A program made the translations under genes and the position numbers. From Acidobacteriota bacterium (GTDB lineage Bacteria > Acidobacteriota > Terriglobia > UBA7540): 21,828 nucleotides of DNA. Positions 14,580 through 21,828 of the stretch are shown here, piece by piece. Below the pieces are notes generated by a model, which was not told the origin of the DNA, did not search any database, and worked only from the letters and a program-made list of their open reading frames with translations. Every line of letters begins with the position of its first letter. The first letter of the stretch is position 1. Location of the stretch: assembly GCA_021828225.1 (NCBI GenBank), contig JAKASH010000002.1:1-21828 (forward strand), given 5' to 3'.

Positions 14580-15686
14580 GTGAAATGCCCAAAGTGCGGT
14601 TCCGTCAGCCTTCCGGGACTTGAGCAGTGTGAGAAGTGCGGTCATCGTTTCACCCAAGTAAGCGATCAGGCTTACGGGATCCCGTCTTTGTTTCAACAGA
14701 CGCCCGCAGACACGAAGGCTCCTGCAACTCTGGACTTTGAATCGGATGACAATCCTATGGAAATTGGCGAGCCAGAGGGTCGTGGCTTGCCGATCGAGTC
14801 GGAACGGGAAACCGGGTTCGCAAGCTCCGTCGAGCCGGCGAAAGACCAGCCGGACGCAAAGCCATCTCCGGGATTTCCAGCCTGGCAGTCAGAGCTTGCC
14901 GAACGCGTGCAGGAGTACCGTCAGCGGCGAGCCAGTATTGGCAAGAGCGCAAAAACCGGCCACGAGACGCTCGATTTAGACTTTGGATCCCCTATGTCCA
15001 AGCCTGAAGAAGCCCGGCCCAATGTCATCGAGTTCCCTGCCGCGGAGGAATCGGAGCCCCGCTCCGAATTCGTCCCTAAAGTGCGCTCTGATCCCCGTTC
15101 TCCTGTTCTGGAAAACCTGGAATTAGCACCCGAATATAAAGACCGTGAGGTCGAACCCAAAGCCAGGGCAAAGACGAAGTATCCTGCCGAGACAGGTCCC
15201 CTGGAGATCGAACTCGGGCCGCCTCCGGGCGCTTCCTCCGAGGGCATCGAGGAAGCCGAGAACTCCGGGATACCGATCGCACCCCTTGGCATGCGTTTCG
15301 CCGCCGGCATCATTGATACCCTGGTCTTGCTCTTTGGAGCAGCCATTTTCGGGCTGATTTTCTGGAAAACCGGCGGGCACTTTTCTCTTCAACCCTTGGA
15401 ACTGGCCGTGGCAGGCGTGATAGGTGTATTTTTCTTTTTCCTGTACTTTGGCGGCTGCACGGCCATTGCCTCAGCCACGCCGGGATTGATCTGGGTCGGG
15501 CTCGAGGTTCGCACCTTCGAAGGCGATCCTCCCAAGCTTGCCGAGTCCTTCTGGCGCGCTTTTGGCTACCTCGTTTCGATGTCAGCCTTAATGCTGGGAT
15601 TTATCTGGGCGGTCGTCGACGCCGACGGGCTGACCTGGCACGACCGGATGTCCAGAACCTTTCTCACACCCGCAAACCGCCAATAG
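14580..15686 (+). CDS. Zinc-ribbon and RDD-domain membrane protein
   Basis: Counting from GTG 14580 the protein is 368 residues. A short N-terminal zinc ribbon has CPKC (3-6) and CEKC (17-20). About 200 residues of low-complexity, acidic, proline-rich sequence with no recognisable domain follow; this is probably disordered linker. From about 235 to the end lies an RDD domain, starting PLGMRFAAGIIDTLVLLFGA with the conserved Arg and Asp, two or three hydrophobic helices and the terminal WHDRMSRTFL motif. RDD proteins are integral membrane proteins of mostly unknown function, some proposed as ion transporters. GTG 14580 is preferred because the protein then starts with the zinc ribbon and the candidate promoter leaves a normal leader; GTG 14547 is the alternative. 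It is transcribed divergently from lptD. Confidence 0.8.
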   Translation: MKCPKCGSVSLPGLEQCEKCGHRFTQVSDQAYGIPSLFQQTPADTKAPATLDFESDDNPMEIGEPEGRGLPIESERETGFASSVEPAKDQPDAKPSPGFPAWQSELAERVQEYRQRRASIGKSAKTGHETLDLDFGSPMSKPEEARPNVIEFPAAEESEPRSEFVPKVRSDPRSPVLENLELAPEYKDREVEPKARAKTKYPAETGPLEIELGPPPGASSEGIEEAENSGIPIAPLGMRFAAGIIDTLVLLFGAAIFGLIFWKTGGHFSLQPLELAVAGVIGVFFFFLYFGGCTAIASATPGLIWVGLEVRTFEGDPPKLAESFWRAFGYLVSMSALMLGFIWAVVDADGLTWHDRMSRTFLTPANRQ

Positions 15687-15756
15687 GGCCTTGCCTATTA
15701 CATTCTCGTCAGGACCCACTAGCCAATTCTGTCCTGCAGCCAACTGGAGCCTCCTG

Positions 15757-15780
15757 GCCGCCGCCTGCCGAGCGGCTTTC
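15757..15780 (+). terminator. Weak terminator-like hairpin
   Basis: GCCGC (15757-15761) and GCGGC (15772-15776) form a five-pair stem with a ten-base loop, followed by TTTC on the plus strand. It lies in the 93-bp convergent gap after the RDD gene. A second inverted repeat, CAGGAC / GTCCTG (15710-15715 and 15731-15736), precedes it. Both are short, and the U-tract is poor. Confidence 0.3.
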
Positions 15781-16721
15781 TAATCCTCCAGCAGGAGGCG
15801 GGCATAGACCTGGGGATCGACATTTCCGCCGCTCACAATGCAGCAGACAGTGCGCTCGGCAAATGTGTCGGGCTCTGTCAGCATGGCCCCAATTCCCAAT
15901 GCCCCGGTCGGTTCCACTTTCAGATTTGCGAGACCAAACAGAACCCGTAACCCCTCCGCGATCTGCTGCTCAGGCACTTCCACGATCCTGGTCAGGCCGG
16001 ACCGGAGGATTTCCCAGTTGCGGTCGCCGAGGCTGAGCGTCCGGGCGCCGTCGGCAATGGTATCGGGTTCGTTTTCGTTCGATACAATCCGGCCTTCACG
16101 CAGCGACCGTGCCGCATCGTTTGCCAGCAACGGCTCCGCTCCAATCACCGGGATGGATTTCTTGGCTCTTCGAAGGCCCTCTATGATTCCCGAAGCCAGT
16201 CCCCCTCCGCCCACGGGCACAACAACATTATCGAAGTCGTATTCCAGCGCGGCCAATTCCATTCCCAGGCTGCTGTTCCCTTCAATCACGAAAGGATCGT
16301 CATAAGGGCTCGCGACGTACGCTGCAGGATGCTCTTTTGCCAGCTCCCAAACCCGATCCCAGCGGGATTTTACCTGCAAATCGACCAGGTCGACCGTCCC
16401 TCCGAAATCCCGCACGGCTTCCATCTTGACCCTCGCCGAAGTCGAGGGCATCACCACGATGCAGGACTTATGCAGCAACTGGCACGCATACGCCAACGCC
16501 TGCCCGAAATTCCCGGAGGAAGCGGTGAGAAACAGCTCTGCCGGAGCCCGCTTCACCACGTTGTAGGCCGCACGGAATTTGAAGCTGCCGGTGTGCTGAA
16601 AAGTCTCGCTGGCCAGAATGATCCTGGCGCCCAGGGCGCTGTCAAGCCGGTTTGATTCGATGACCGTAGTCCTGCGAATAGCCATGTCTAACGATTCCCA
16701 TGCTTCTTCATCTCTTTTCAA
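15780..16721 (-). CDS. Threonine/serine dehydratase-like PLP-dependent enzyme (fold type II)
   Basis: Cytosolic PLP enzyme of the threonine deaminase/serine racemase group. The PLP lysine is K48 in TGSFKFRAAYN (44-54). The substrate loop is SSGNFGQALAYA (68-79). The phosphate-binding tetraglycine loop is VGGGGLASG (170-178), and the C-terminal SGGN contacts the ring. The 313-residue length means there is no regulatory ACT domain, so it resembles catabolic or racemase-type members more than biosynthetic IlvA. The usual IAGQGT segment reads IEGNSSLGMEL (146-156), a noticeable divergence that leaves the substrate open. The start is TTG 16721, with GAGGAG six bases upstream and a family-like N-terminal helix; ATG 16685 would be shorter. 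It is monocistronic, convergent with the RDD gene and divergent from the rplU side. Confidence 0.83.
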   Translation of the reverse strand: MKRDEEAWESLDMAIRRTTVIESNRLDSALGARIILASETFQHTGSFKFRAAYNVVKRAPAELFLTASSGNFGQALAYACQLLHKSCIVVMPSTSARVKMEAVRDFGGTVDLVDLQVKSRWDRVWELAKEHPAAYVASPYDDPFVIEGNSSLGMELAALEYDFDNVVVPVGGGGLASGIIEGLRRAKKSIPVIGAEPLLANDAARSLREGRIVSNENEPDTIADGARTLSLGDRNWEILRSGLTRIVEVPEQQIAEGLRVLFGLANLKVEPTGALGIGAMLTEPDTFAERTVCCIVSGGNVDPQVYARLLLED

Positions 16722-16881
16722 AGGGCACTCCTCATTGGTAGCTGGTCCCGTGCCCGGTTCAGCCGCCGGAACGGCTTAAGACCACCCTTTTGACCTAGTT
16801 TTTGACACAGGATCTCAATTTTCGCCAAACGAAACAGAATACGTGTCCGTTCGGAATGTCGCAACGCTTTTTCCGCCCGGC

Positions 16882-16970
16882 GGATGTTGCACCGACGTTC
16901 CCACCGGACACTTCGACGCTGAGAACAGCGCCGCCACAAAAAACGGGGCAACGACAATTTGCAATCCTCC
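16882..16970. repeat. Diverged copy B of the palindromic intergenic repeat
   Basis: This 89-bp segment aligns in the same orientation with 11990-12078. The left 26 bases match at 20 positions (both end CCCACCGG). ACAGCGCCGC-C/T-ACAAAAA matches at 17 of 18 (16925-16942 against 12034-12051), and the terminal AATTTGCA-TCCTCC region at 15 of 18. The TGTAGC arm is degraded to TGTTGC and its partner to GCCACA, and the outer left inverted repeat is not clearly present, so this looks like an older or truncated copy. Confidence 0.6.
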
Positions 16971-17013
16971 GTGGACCGCAATCCGGGTTTAAACTGTATC
17001 CAGGGGGATGGAA

Positions 17014-17163
17014 ATGAGCAAGGGCCGGTTTCTCAATCAAAAACTCGGCAAGCGGACGGACAGGAAATCGCAATTGCTGAAGGCGCGCCTCCAGGCCCAG
17101 CGGCCGCCCAAGCGATCGAAGATCAAAAACGTGCCTGCCGGTCCAAAACAGCCTTCGCTGTGA
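17014..17163 (+). CDS. Possible small basic protein, 49 residues
   Basis: A short frame from ATG 17014 encodes MSKGRFLNQKLGKRTDRKSQ followed by 29 more residues ending GPKQPSL, then TGA. It is lysine/arginine rich with almost no acidic residues and no membrane segment, so it could bind nucleic acid or the ribosome. AGGGGG (17002-17007) lies six bases before this ATG, a strong ribosome binding site; an earlier ATG at 17008 is too close to that site. It sits 95 bp upstream of rplU, whose promoter lies between the two. I do not recognise the family, and no function is assigned. A chance frame remains possible. Confidence 0.45.
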   Translation: MSKGRFLNQKLGKRTDRKSQLLKARLQAQRPPKRSKIKNVPAGPKQPSL

Positions 17164-17191
17164 GTGCTACTTTTCTTTCCCGGTCGACTCG

Positions 17192-17221
17192 TTGACACAG
17201 CCACCCGATAAACGCTAAAAT
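17192..17221 (+). promoter_or_regulatory. Sigma-70-type promoter for rplU-rpmA
   Basis: A perfect TTGACA (17192-17197) and TAAAAT (17216-17221) are separated by 18 bases. Transcription would begin about 30 bases before the rplU ATG at 17259, so there is no room for a long autoregulatory leader. GTTGACA (17191-17197) is mirrored by TGTCAAC (17233-17239) around the expected start site. Confidence 0.7.
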
Positions 17222-17258
17222 AGCTTGTTTTCTGTCAACAACAACGAGGTGCGTGTAT

Positions 17259-17570
17259 ATGTATGCAATCATTCGCACGGGTGGCAAGCAGTACAAGGTC
17301 TCGCCGGGAGACGTCATCCGGGTAGAAAAACTTCCGGGAACGGTGGGGTCCGGCGTGGAGTTCAACCACGTGTTTGCCGTGCGCAAGAAGGATCTGGTGG
17401 TGGGTGCGCCGCTGGTGGAAAACGCCAAGGTGACGGCGACCATTGTCGCAAACGACCGCGCCGCCAAGATCCGCGTCCTGAAATACAAGCGCAAGAAGCA
17501 GTATCGAAAGACAACCGGCCACCGGCAGTCTTACAGCGCAGTCAAGATCAACGAGATTGTCGCGCCTTAA
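17259..17570 (+). CDS. rplU: 50S ribosomal protein L21
   Basis: Structural protein of the large ribosomal subunit that binds 23S rRNA. It has 103 residues, the standard size. The opening [20 protein letters not shown] and the C-terminal basic segment [16 protein letters not shown] are hallmark L21 features (the KxKxxxxYRxxxGHRQ signature). ATG 17259 is chosen because GAGGTG lies about eight bases upstream; a GTG at 17253 in the same frame would add only two residues. It has a strong promoter upstream and rpmA 39 bp downstream, the near-universal L21-L27 pair. Confidence 0.97.
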   Translation: MYAIIRTGGKQYKVSPGDVIRVEKLPGTVGSGVEFNHVFAVRKKDLVVGAPLVENAKVTATIVANDRAAKIRVLKYKRKKQYRKTTGHRQSYSAVKINEIVAP

Positions 17571-17609
17571 TCGCAAGGCTCGGGGCACAACCACAGACGA
17601 GGTATTTTT

Positions 17610-17873
17610 ATGGCACACAAAAAAGGTTTAGGCAGTTCAAGAAACGGCCGGGACTCCAACGCCCAGAGGCTTGGTGTCAAGCGCTTTGACGGGCAGTTGG
17701 TCAGCGGCGGGTCGATCCTGGTTCGACAGCGCGGGACCCCGCTCAAGCCTGGAGACAACGTGGGAATCGGCAAGGACGACACGCTTTATGCCAAGGTTTC
17801 CGGCGTGGTCAAGTTTGAAGACAAGGGCCATGCGGGCCGTTTTGTAAGTATTCTGATCCCGTCAGCAAGCTGA
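17610..17873 (+). CDS. rpmA: 50S ribosomal protein L27
   Basis: Large-subunit protein whose N-terminal tail reaches the peptidyl-transferase centre. It has 87 residues. The N-terminus [20 protein letters not shown] is canonical and begins directly with AHKKG, so there is no Firmicutes-type cleavable N-terminal extension. [20 protein letters not shown] and the [14 protein letters not shown] core follow. GAGG is present about seven bases before the ATG. It is co-transcribed with rplU; obgE begins 152 bp further on. Confidence 0.97.
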   Translation: MAHKKGLGSSRNGRDSNAQRLGVKRFDGQLVSGGSILVRQRGTPLKPGDNVGIGKDDTLYAKVSGVVKFEDKGHAGRFVSILIPSAS

Positions 17874-17881
17874 ATCCTGCG

Positions 17882-17929
17882 CGCGGTGGGCGAATCGATC
17901 CTGCAGCACCTTCACCGCGGTTCTTATTT
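17882..17929 (+). terminator. Possible terminator or attenuator between rpmA and obgE
   Basis: CGCGGTG (17882-17888) and CACCGCG (17913-17919) form a seven-pair perfect stem with a 24-base loop, followed by the U-rich GTTCTTATTT. It lies directly behind the rpmA stop. The long loop makes it less convincing than a classical terminator. If active it would reduce read-through from the highly expressed ribosomal pair into obgE. Confidence 0.4.
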
Positions 17930-18016
17930 CAGGCATCGCCAAGCGACTCTGAGCGCCGAAATCAATCATAGCCTGAGAACCGGGCGAAGGGTATTCTTGT
18001 CCCTGGTGCCGTGTAA

Positions 18017-19063
<1,047 letters not shown>

Positions 19064-19077
19064 GAGCTGCAATCTGA

Positions 19078-19105
19078 GATTTGAAATTTGTGATTTGAAA
19101 TTTGG
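19078..19105 (+). repeat. 14-bp tandem repeat in the obgE-nadD gap
   Basis: GATTTGAAATTTGT (19078-19091) is followed directly by GATTTGAAATTTGG (19092-19105), identical except for the last base. Related fragments (GAGATTTGA at 19055-19063 and TCTGAGATTTG just upstream) extend the AT-rich tract back over the obgE stop codon. It differs sharply in composition from the surrounding genes. Confidence 0.75.
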
Positions 19106-19132
19106 CCAACGACCAGCAGGACTGACGATCGA

Positions 19133-19807
19133 GTGAGAATTGCGATTTTTGGTGGAACCTTCGACCCGATTCACTCCGGCCACGTGCAGGCGGCAAAAGC
19201 GGCTGCAAGAAAGTTTTGCCTGAACAGGATTCTATTCATCCCAACCGGGCACCCGCCCCACAAGACTTCAAACGGCCTCACCGATTTCCATCACCGTTTT
19301 GCGATGGTCGCGCTGGCCTGCGCGGAAGATCCCCGGTTCGTTCCTTCGCTGCTGGAATCGCCGGATTTGCACCCCGGACCCCACTATTCCATTGACACCG
19401 TGCGGCGCGTGAGACGCATGCTCAAGCCCGATGACAGCCTGTACTTCCTGATCGGCATCGACGCCTGGCTTGATCTGCCCCACTGGAAGCAGTTTCGCCG
19501 CTTGCTGGGTCTCGCGGACTTTATCGTGGTGTCGCGGCCGGGCTTTGACAACCGTGAAATCGAAAACGTAGTGCCGCGGGATTTGCTCAATCAGAGGCAG
19601 CCCAGGGCAGGCTCGCGCCAGAGCCGCTTGCGCCACACCACCCTGCACATCCTGCGCGATGTCGAGGTCCCGGTGGCCTCGCGCGACTTGCGCCGGGCCA
19701 TTCAGCAGAAACAGAGTGTTGCAGGTTTGGTGCCTCTTCAAGTCGAACAATATATACTTAAAGAAGGGCTGTACAGCTCGGTAAACCATTTGCGTGGAGG
19801 AAAATGA
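19133..19807 (+). CDS. nadD: Nicotinate-nucleotide adenylyltransferase
   Basis: Converts nicotinate mononucleotide and ATP to deamido-NAD in NAD biosynthesis. The protein is 224 residues from GTG 19133. The nucleotidyltransferase motif GGTFDPIHSGH (7-17) includes the HxGH histidines, HPPHK (40-44) binds substrate, and IGIDAW (107-112) with W118 matches the NadD signature. The C-terminal ISSTxIR motif is modified to VASRDLRRA. GTG 19133 begins the family N-terminus exactly; AGGA is about 11 bases upstream. Its stop overlaps the rsfS start (ATGA at 19804-19807), so the two are translationally coupled. Confidence 0.95.
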   Translation: MRIAIFGGTFDPIHSGHVQAAKAAARKFCLNRILFIPTGHPPHKTSNGLTDFHHRFAMVALACAEDPRFVPSLLESPDLHPGPHYSIDTVRRVRRMLKPDDSLYFLIGIDAWLDLPHWKQFRRLLGLADFIVVSRPGFDNREIENVVPRDLLNQRQPRAGSRQSRLRHTTLHILRDVEVPVASRDLRRAIQQKQSVAGLVPLQVEQYILKEGLYSSVNHLRGGK

Positions 19808-20148
19808 CGGCTAACTTGCGTGAAGCGATTCGTGCCGCTCAGGACCGGAAAGCGGTCAACCTGACTGTGCTGGAGGTCGGCGATATCTGCTCTTTTACGG
19901 ACTACTTCCTGATCTGCAGCGGCACTTCAACCCGCCACACGCGGGCCATTTCGGACGCGATTCACGAGCAACTCAAAAAGAAGTCGGACCTGACCCCCTC
20001 GCACCTGGAAGGTTACTCCCAGTCCGAGTGGATTCTGATGGACTATTTCAATTTCGTGGTCCACATTTTTGTGGAGCGGGCGCGCGACTTTTACGATCTG
20101 GAACGGCTCTGGAAATCGGCCCAGCGGGTTCCTGTCCCCAAGGGCTGA
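19804..20148 (+). CDS. rsfS: Ribosomal silencing factor RsfS
   Basis: Binds L14 of the 50S subunit and blocks subunit joining when nutrients run low. At 114 residues it is a full-length RsfS/Iojap protein. The core motifs are DICSFTDYFLICSGTSTRH (27-45), EGYSQSEWILMDYFNFVVHI (69-88) and the terminal FYDLERLW. A GGAGGAAA sequence precedes the ATG inside nadD. It is coupled to nadD by a four-base overlap; rlmH follows after 65 bp. The trio is the common nadD-rsfS-rlmH arrangement. Confidence 0.96.
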   Translation: MTANLREAIRAAQDRKAVNLTVLEVGDICSFTDYFLICSGTSTRHTRAISDAIHEQLKKKSDLTPSHLEGYSQSEWILMDYFNFVVHIFVERARDFYDLERLWKSAQRVPVPKG

Positions 20149-20213
20149 AGGGCCGCCCGTTAGACCGGCGTCCGGACAGCAGCGTGACCCGCGGCAACTG
20201 ATCGGCAGGCTTC

Positions 20214-20678
20214 ATGCGCATTCGAGTATTCTGGGAAGGCAAAACGAAGGACCCGCACCTGCGTGCGCTGGTAGCCGAATACACGAATCGCATCGCCAAA
20301 TTTACTGACATTGTCATTGAAGAGCTTTCTGAAGCAAGGAAGCCTAAAAGCAAGATATCGGACAAAGTGTCACCTGCCGAAGCGCGCATGATCGAGAAGA
20401 TGGGTGACAGCACCCGGGTTTTCCTGGACCCGCAGGGCGTCGAGTGGACCTCCAAGGAATTTGCCATGTGGCTGGGCGACCAGGGTGTGCATGGTACGCG
20501 CGAGATTGCTTTTGTGGTGGGCGGAGCGGACGGTTTTTCTCCCGCTTTCCGGGAGGAAGCCAACATCCTTCTCTCGCTCTCTCGCATGACCCTGACGCAT
20601 GACTGGACGCGCGCCATGCTGCTGGAACAGATCTACCGGGGATTTACAATCCTGCGAGGCTTTCCTTACGCCCGCTGA
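20214..20678 (+). CDS. rlmH: 23S rRNA pseudouridine-1915 N3-methyltransferase RlmH
   Basis: SPOUT-class methyltransferase that methylates pseudouridine 1915 in helix 69 of 23S rRNA on assembled 70S ribosomes. It has 154 residues, typical size. The AdoMet-binding trefoil knot is visible as FVVGGADGFSP (100-110), preceded by LDPQGVEWTSKEFA (71-84) and followed by LLEQIYRGFTILRGFPYAR at the C-terminus. In E. coli the protein ends with a conserved xPYH; here it reads FPYAR, so the terminal histidine is absent. It is downstream of rsfS, as in many genomes. Confidence 0.94.
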   Translation: MRIRVFWEGKTKDPHLRALVAEYTNRIAKFTDIVIEELSEARKPKSKISDKVSPAEARMIEKMGDSTRVFLDPQGVEWTSKEFAMWLGDQGVHGTREIAFVVGGADGFSPAFREEANILLSLSRMTLTHDWTRAMLLEQIYRGFTILRGFPYAR

Positions 20679-20706
20679 ACTTTAACGCAGAGAAAGGGAA
20701 ATCGTA

Positions 20707-21246
20707 TTGCCTGAAGTCAGAAAAGGACTGATCATCGTCTTTACCGGCCCCGGCAAGGGGAAAACCACGGCAGCTCTCGGCACGGCTTTTCGGGCGGTCG
20801 GCCAGGGGCTCAAGGTATTGATGGTACAATTCATCAAGGGTTCCTGGCACTATGGCGAGTTGGATACCAGCCAGATGCTCGGTGAAGACAGGATTAAGAT
20901 ATTGCCGATGGGACGAGGATTCGTCAAAGTCGGCGTGGAGAAGCCGGACCCCGAAGACGTCCGCATGGTCGAGGAAGCCTGGCAGTTCGCGAGCCAGGCC
21001 ATCACAAGCGGCGAATACGATCTGGTTATCCTGGACGAAATCAATTATGCGATCAGTTACAAGATGCTCGATCCCGAAAAAGTCGTAGAGGTCCTGAAGC
21101 GGAAGCCGGAAATGGTCCACGTGATCCTGACAGGGCGGAACGCTCACCCTTCGATTGTTGAGTGCGCCGACCTGGTGACGGAAATGCGCGAAGTGAAGCA
21201 CCCTTATCAGAAGGGCATCCTCGCCCAGCGGGGCATTGAATACTGA
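20707..21246 (+). CDS. cobO: Cob(I)yrinic acid a,c-diamide adenosyltransferase (CobO/BtuR type)
   Basis: Transfers the 5'-deoxyadenosyl group of ATP to reduced corrinoids to make adenosylcobalamin. The protein has 179 residues. The P-loop GPGKGKTTAALG (14-25) opens the protein; VQFIKGSWHYGELD, VILDEINYAI (Walker B-like) and the terminal KGILAQRGIEY are diagnostic of the CobA/CobO/BtuR family rather than the PduO family. The start is TTG 20707 with AAAGGGAAA about seven bases upstream, and the family N-terminus follows directly. No other cobalamin gene and no cobalamin riboswitch is seen beside it. It sits 28 bp after rlmH and 57 bp before accD, suggesting either salvage or a pathway located elsewhere. 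Confidence 0.93.
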   Translation: MPEVRKGLIIVFTGPGKGKTTAALGTAFRAVGQGLKVLMVQFIKGSWHYGELDTSQMLGEDRIKILPMGRGFVKVGVEKPDPEDVRMVEEAWQFASQAITSGEYDLVILDEINYAISYKMLDPEKVVEVLKRKPEMVHVILTGRNAHPSIVECADLVTEMREVKHPYQKGILAQRGIEY

Positions 21247-21303
21247 AGTTGGCGCCCCGCCGGATGAATCCTGGCGAAAGTCACGCAGGGGAATCAGGTT
21301 TTT

Positions 21304-21828
21304 ATGGCTTGGTTTCGAAAAGAAAAAAAACCGCTTGAAACGGCCCCGCAGGAGAAGCGCGCCCAGACCGAAGGCTTGTGGACCAAGTGCGACTCCTGCA
21401 AACGGATTCTCTGGAAAAAAGACCTCGAGCAGAACCTGCTCTGCTGCCCCAAGTGTAACCATCATTTCAAAATGAGCTCTGCGGCTCGCCTGGCCATGCT
21501 ATTTGACGACGGCAAATACACCGAGCACGACTGCGGCATGACATCCCCTGACCCTCTGGAATTTATCGACAGGAAAAGCTATCGCGATCGCCTGAAGGCT
21601 GCGGAAATCGTGACGGGCATGAAGGATGCTGTCCGCGTTGGAGAGGGAAACCTGGACAAAAAGCCGGTAATCGTCTGCGCCATGGAATTCCAGTTCATCG
21701 GTGGAAGCATGGGTGCCGTGGTGGGAGAAAAGATCACGCGCGCCGTCGATCGTTGCATTGAAAAGAAGCTGCCCCTGGTGGTCATTTCCTGTTCGGGCGG
21801 CGCTCGCATGATGGAAGGCGCCATCAGC
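21304..21828 (+). CDS. accD: Acetyl-CoA carboxylase carboxyltransferase subunit beta (3' end outside window)
   Basis: Beta subunit of the carboxyltransferase that makes malonyl-CoA for fatty-acid synthesis, acting with AccA, AccB and AccC. The frame from ATG 21304 runs open for 175 codons to the window edge. The N-terminal MAWFRK is typical. The four-cysteine zinc ribbon is C29-DS-C32 and C48-PK-C51. The crotonase-like carboxyltransferase core begins at about 90 with EIVTGMKDAV and continues through FQFIGGSMGAVVGEKI (141-156) to the oxyanion-type SCSGGARMMEGAIS at the edge. About 100-120 further residues are expected. AGGGGAA lies upstream of the ATG. It appears co-directional with cobO. Confidence 0.93.
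   Translation, partial: MAWFRKEKKPLETAPQEKRAQTEGLWTKCDSCKRILWKKDLEQNLLCCPKCNHHFKMSSAARLAMLFDDGKYTEHDCGMTSPDPLEFIDRKSYRDRLKAAEIVTGMKDAVRVGEGNLDKKPVIVCAMEFQFIGGSMGAVVGEKITRAVDRCIEKKLPLVVISCSGGARMMEGAIS

Noticed and set aside
14470..14592. N-terminal extension of lptD to 14592
   Set aside because: It would put 41 unlike residues before the signal peptide and overlap the divergent promoter and gene start.
20644..21465. Open frame on the minus strand opposite cobO and accD
   Set aside because: Antisense to two genes with clear P-loop and zinc-ribbon motifs; no family resemblance.

Overview
The window is a dense stretch of housekeeping genes from a moderately GC-rich diderm bacterium. An outer-membrane LPS-assembly protein (LptD) shows the Gram-negative envelope. 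Codon and gene style, the gene order and the intergenic repeats would fit Acidobacteriota, but that placement is an inference and was not tested by any search. No rRNA, tRNA, CRISPR array, transposase or prophage gene was seen.

Layout. (1) 1-2346, plus strand: the 3' part of a YacL-type PIN/TRAM membrane protein, then ispD and ispF of the MEP isoprenoid pathway, the same neighbourhood as in Bacillus. (2) 2347-2741: a gap without a convincing gene. (3) 2742-5327, plus strand: glpD, an acylphosphatase and apt. (4) 5386-14469, minus strand, read right to left: lptD, a small palindromic repeat, hemB, an S13 D-Ala-D-Ala carboxypeptidase, a LOG-like protein, mutS2, and a two-domain thioredoxin-fold protein. 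(5) 14580-15686, plus strand: a zinc-ribbon/RDD membrane protein, divergent from lptD. (6) 15780-16721, minus strand: a threonine dehydratase-like PLP enzyme. (7) 16722-21828, plus strand: a second copy of the palindromic repeat, a possible 49-residue basic protein, then rplU, rpmA, obgE, nadD, rsfS, rlmH (the widespread ribosome/NAD cluster), a cobalamin adenosyltransferase and the 5' part of accD.

The main result is at 5386-6051 on the minus strand. A simple reading sees two short ORFs, or a broken gene, separated by a TGA at 5626-5628. Read through, they make one continuous 221-residue protein that follows the archaeal/bacterial protein disulfide oxidoreductase (PDO) family from end to end. 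The TGA falls exactly on the first, nucleophilic cysteine of the C-terminal CPxC motif, giving Sec-Pro-His-Cys. A hairpin that could serve as a bacterial SECIS lies just downstream. The gene also has its own promoter-like sequence, a good ribosome binding site and an intrinsic-terminator-like hairpin. Other genes here (hemB, mutS2, glpD, obgE, nadD, rsfS, rlmH) end in TGA, so TGA is a normal stop in this genome. This is therefore best read as an unannotated selenoprotein. The N-terminal domain has lost its own CxxC (it reads LEYG), so the Sec site would be the only active site. No selA, selB, selC or selD lies in the window, so the Sec machinery must be looked for elsewhere in the genome.

Smaller points of interest are a dispersed palindromic repeat in two intergenic regions, an unannotated small basic ORF, and non-standard residues in conserved motifs of HemB (metal site), ObgE (G4), RlmH (C-terminus) and MutS2 (Smr domain).
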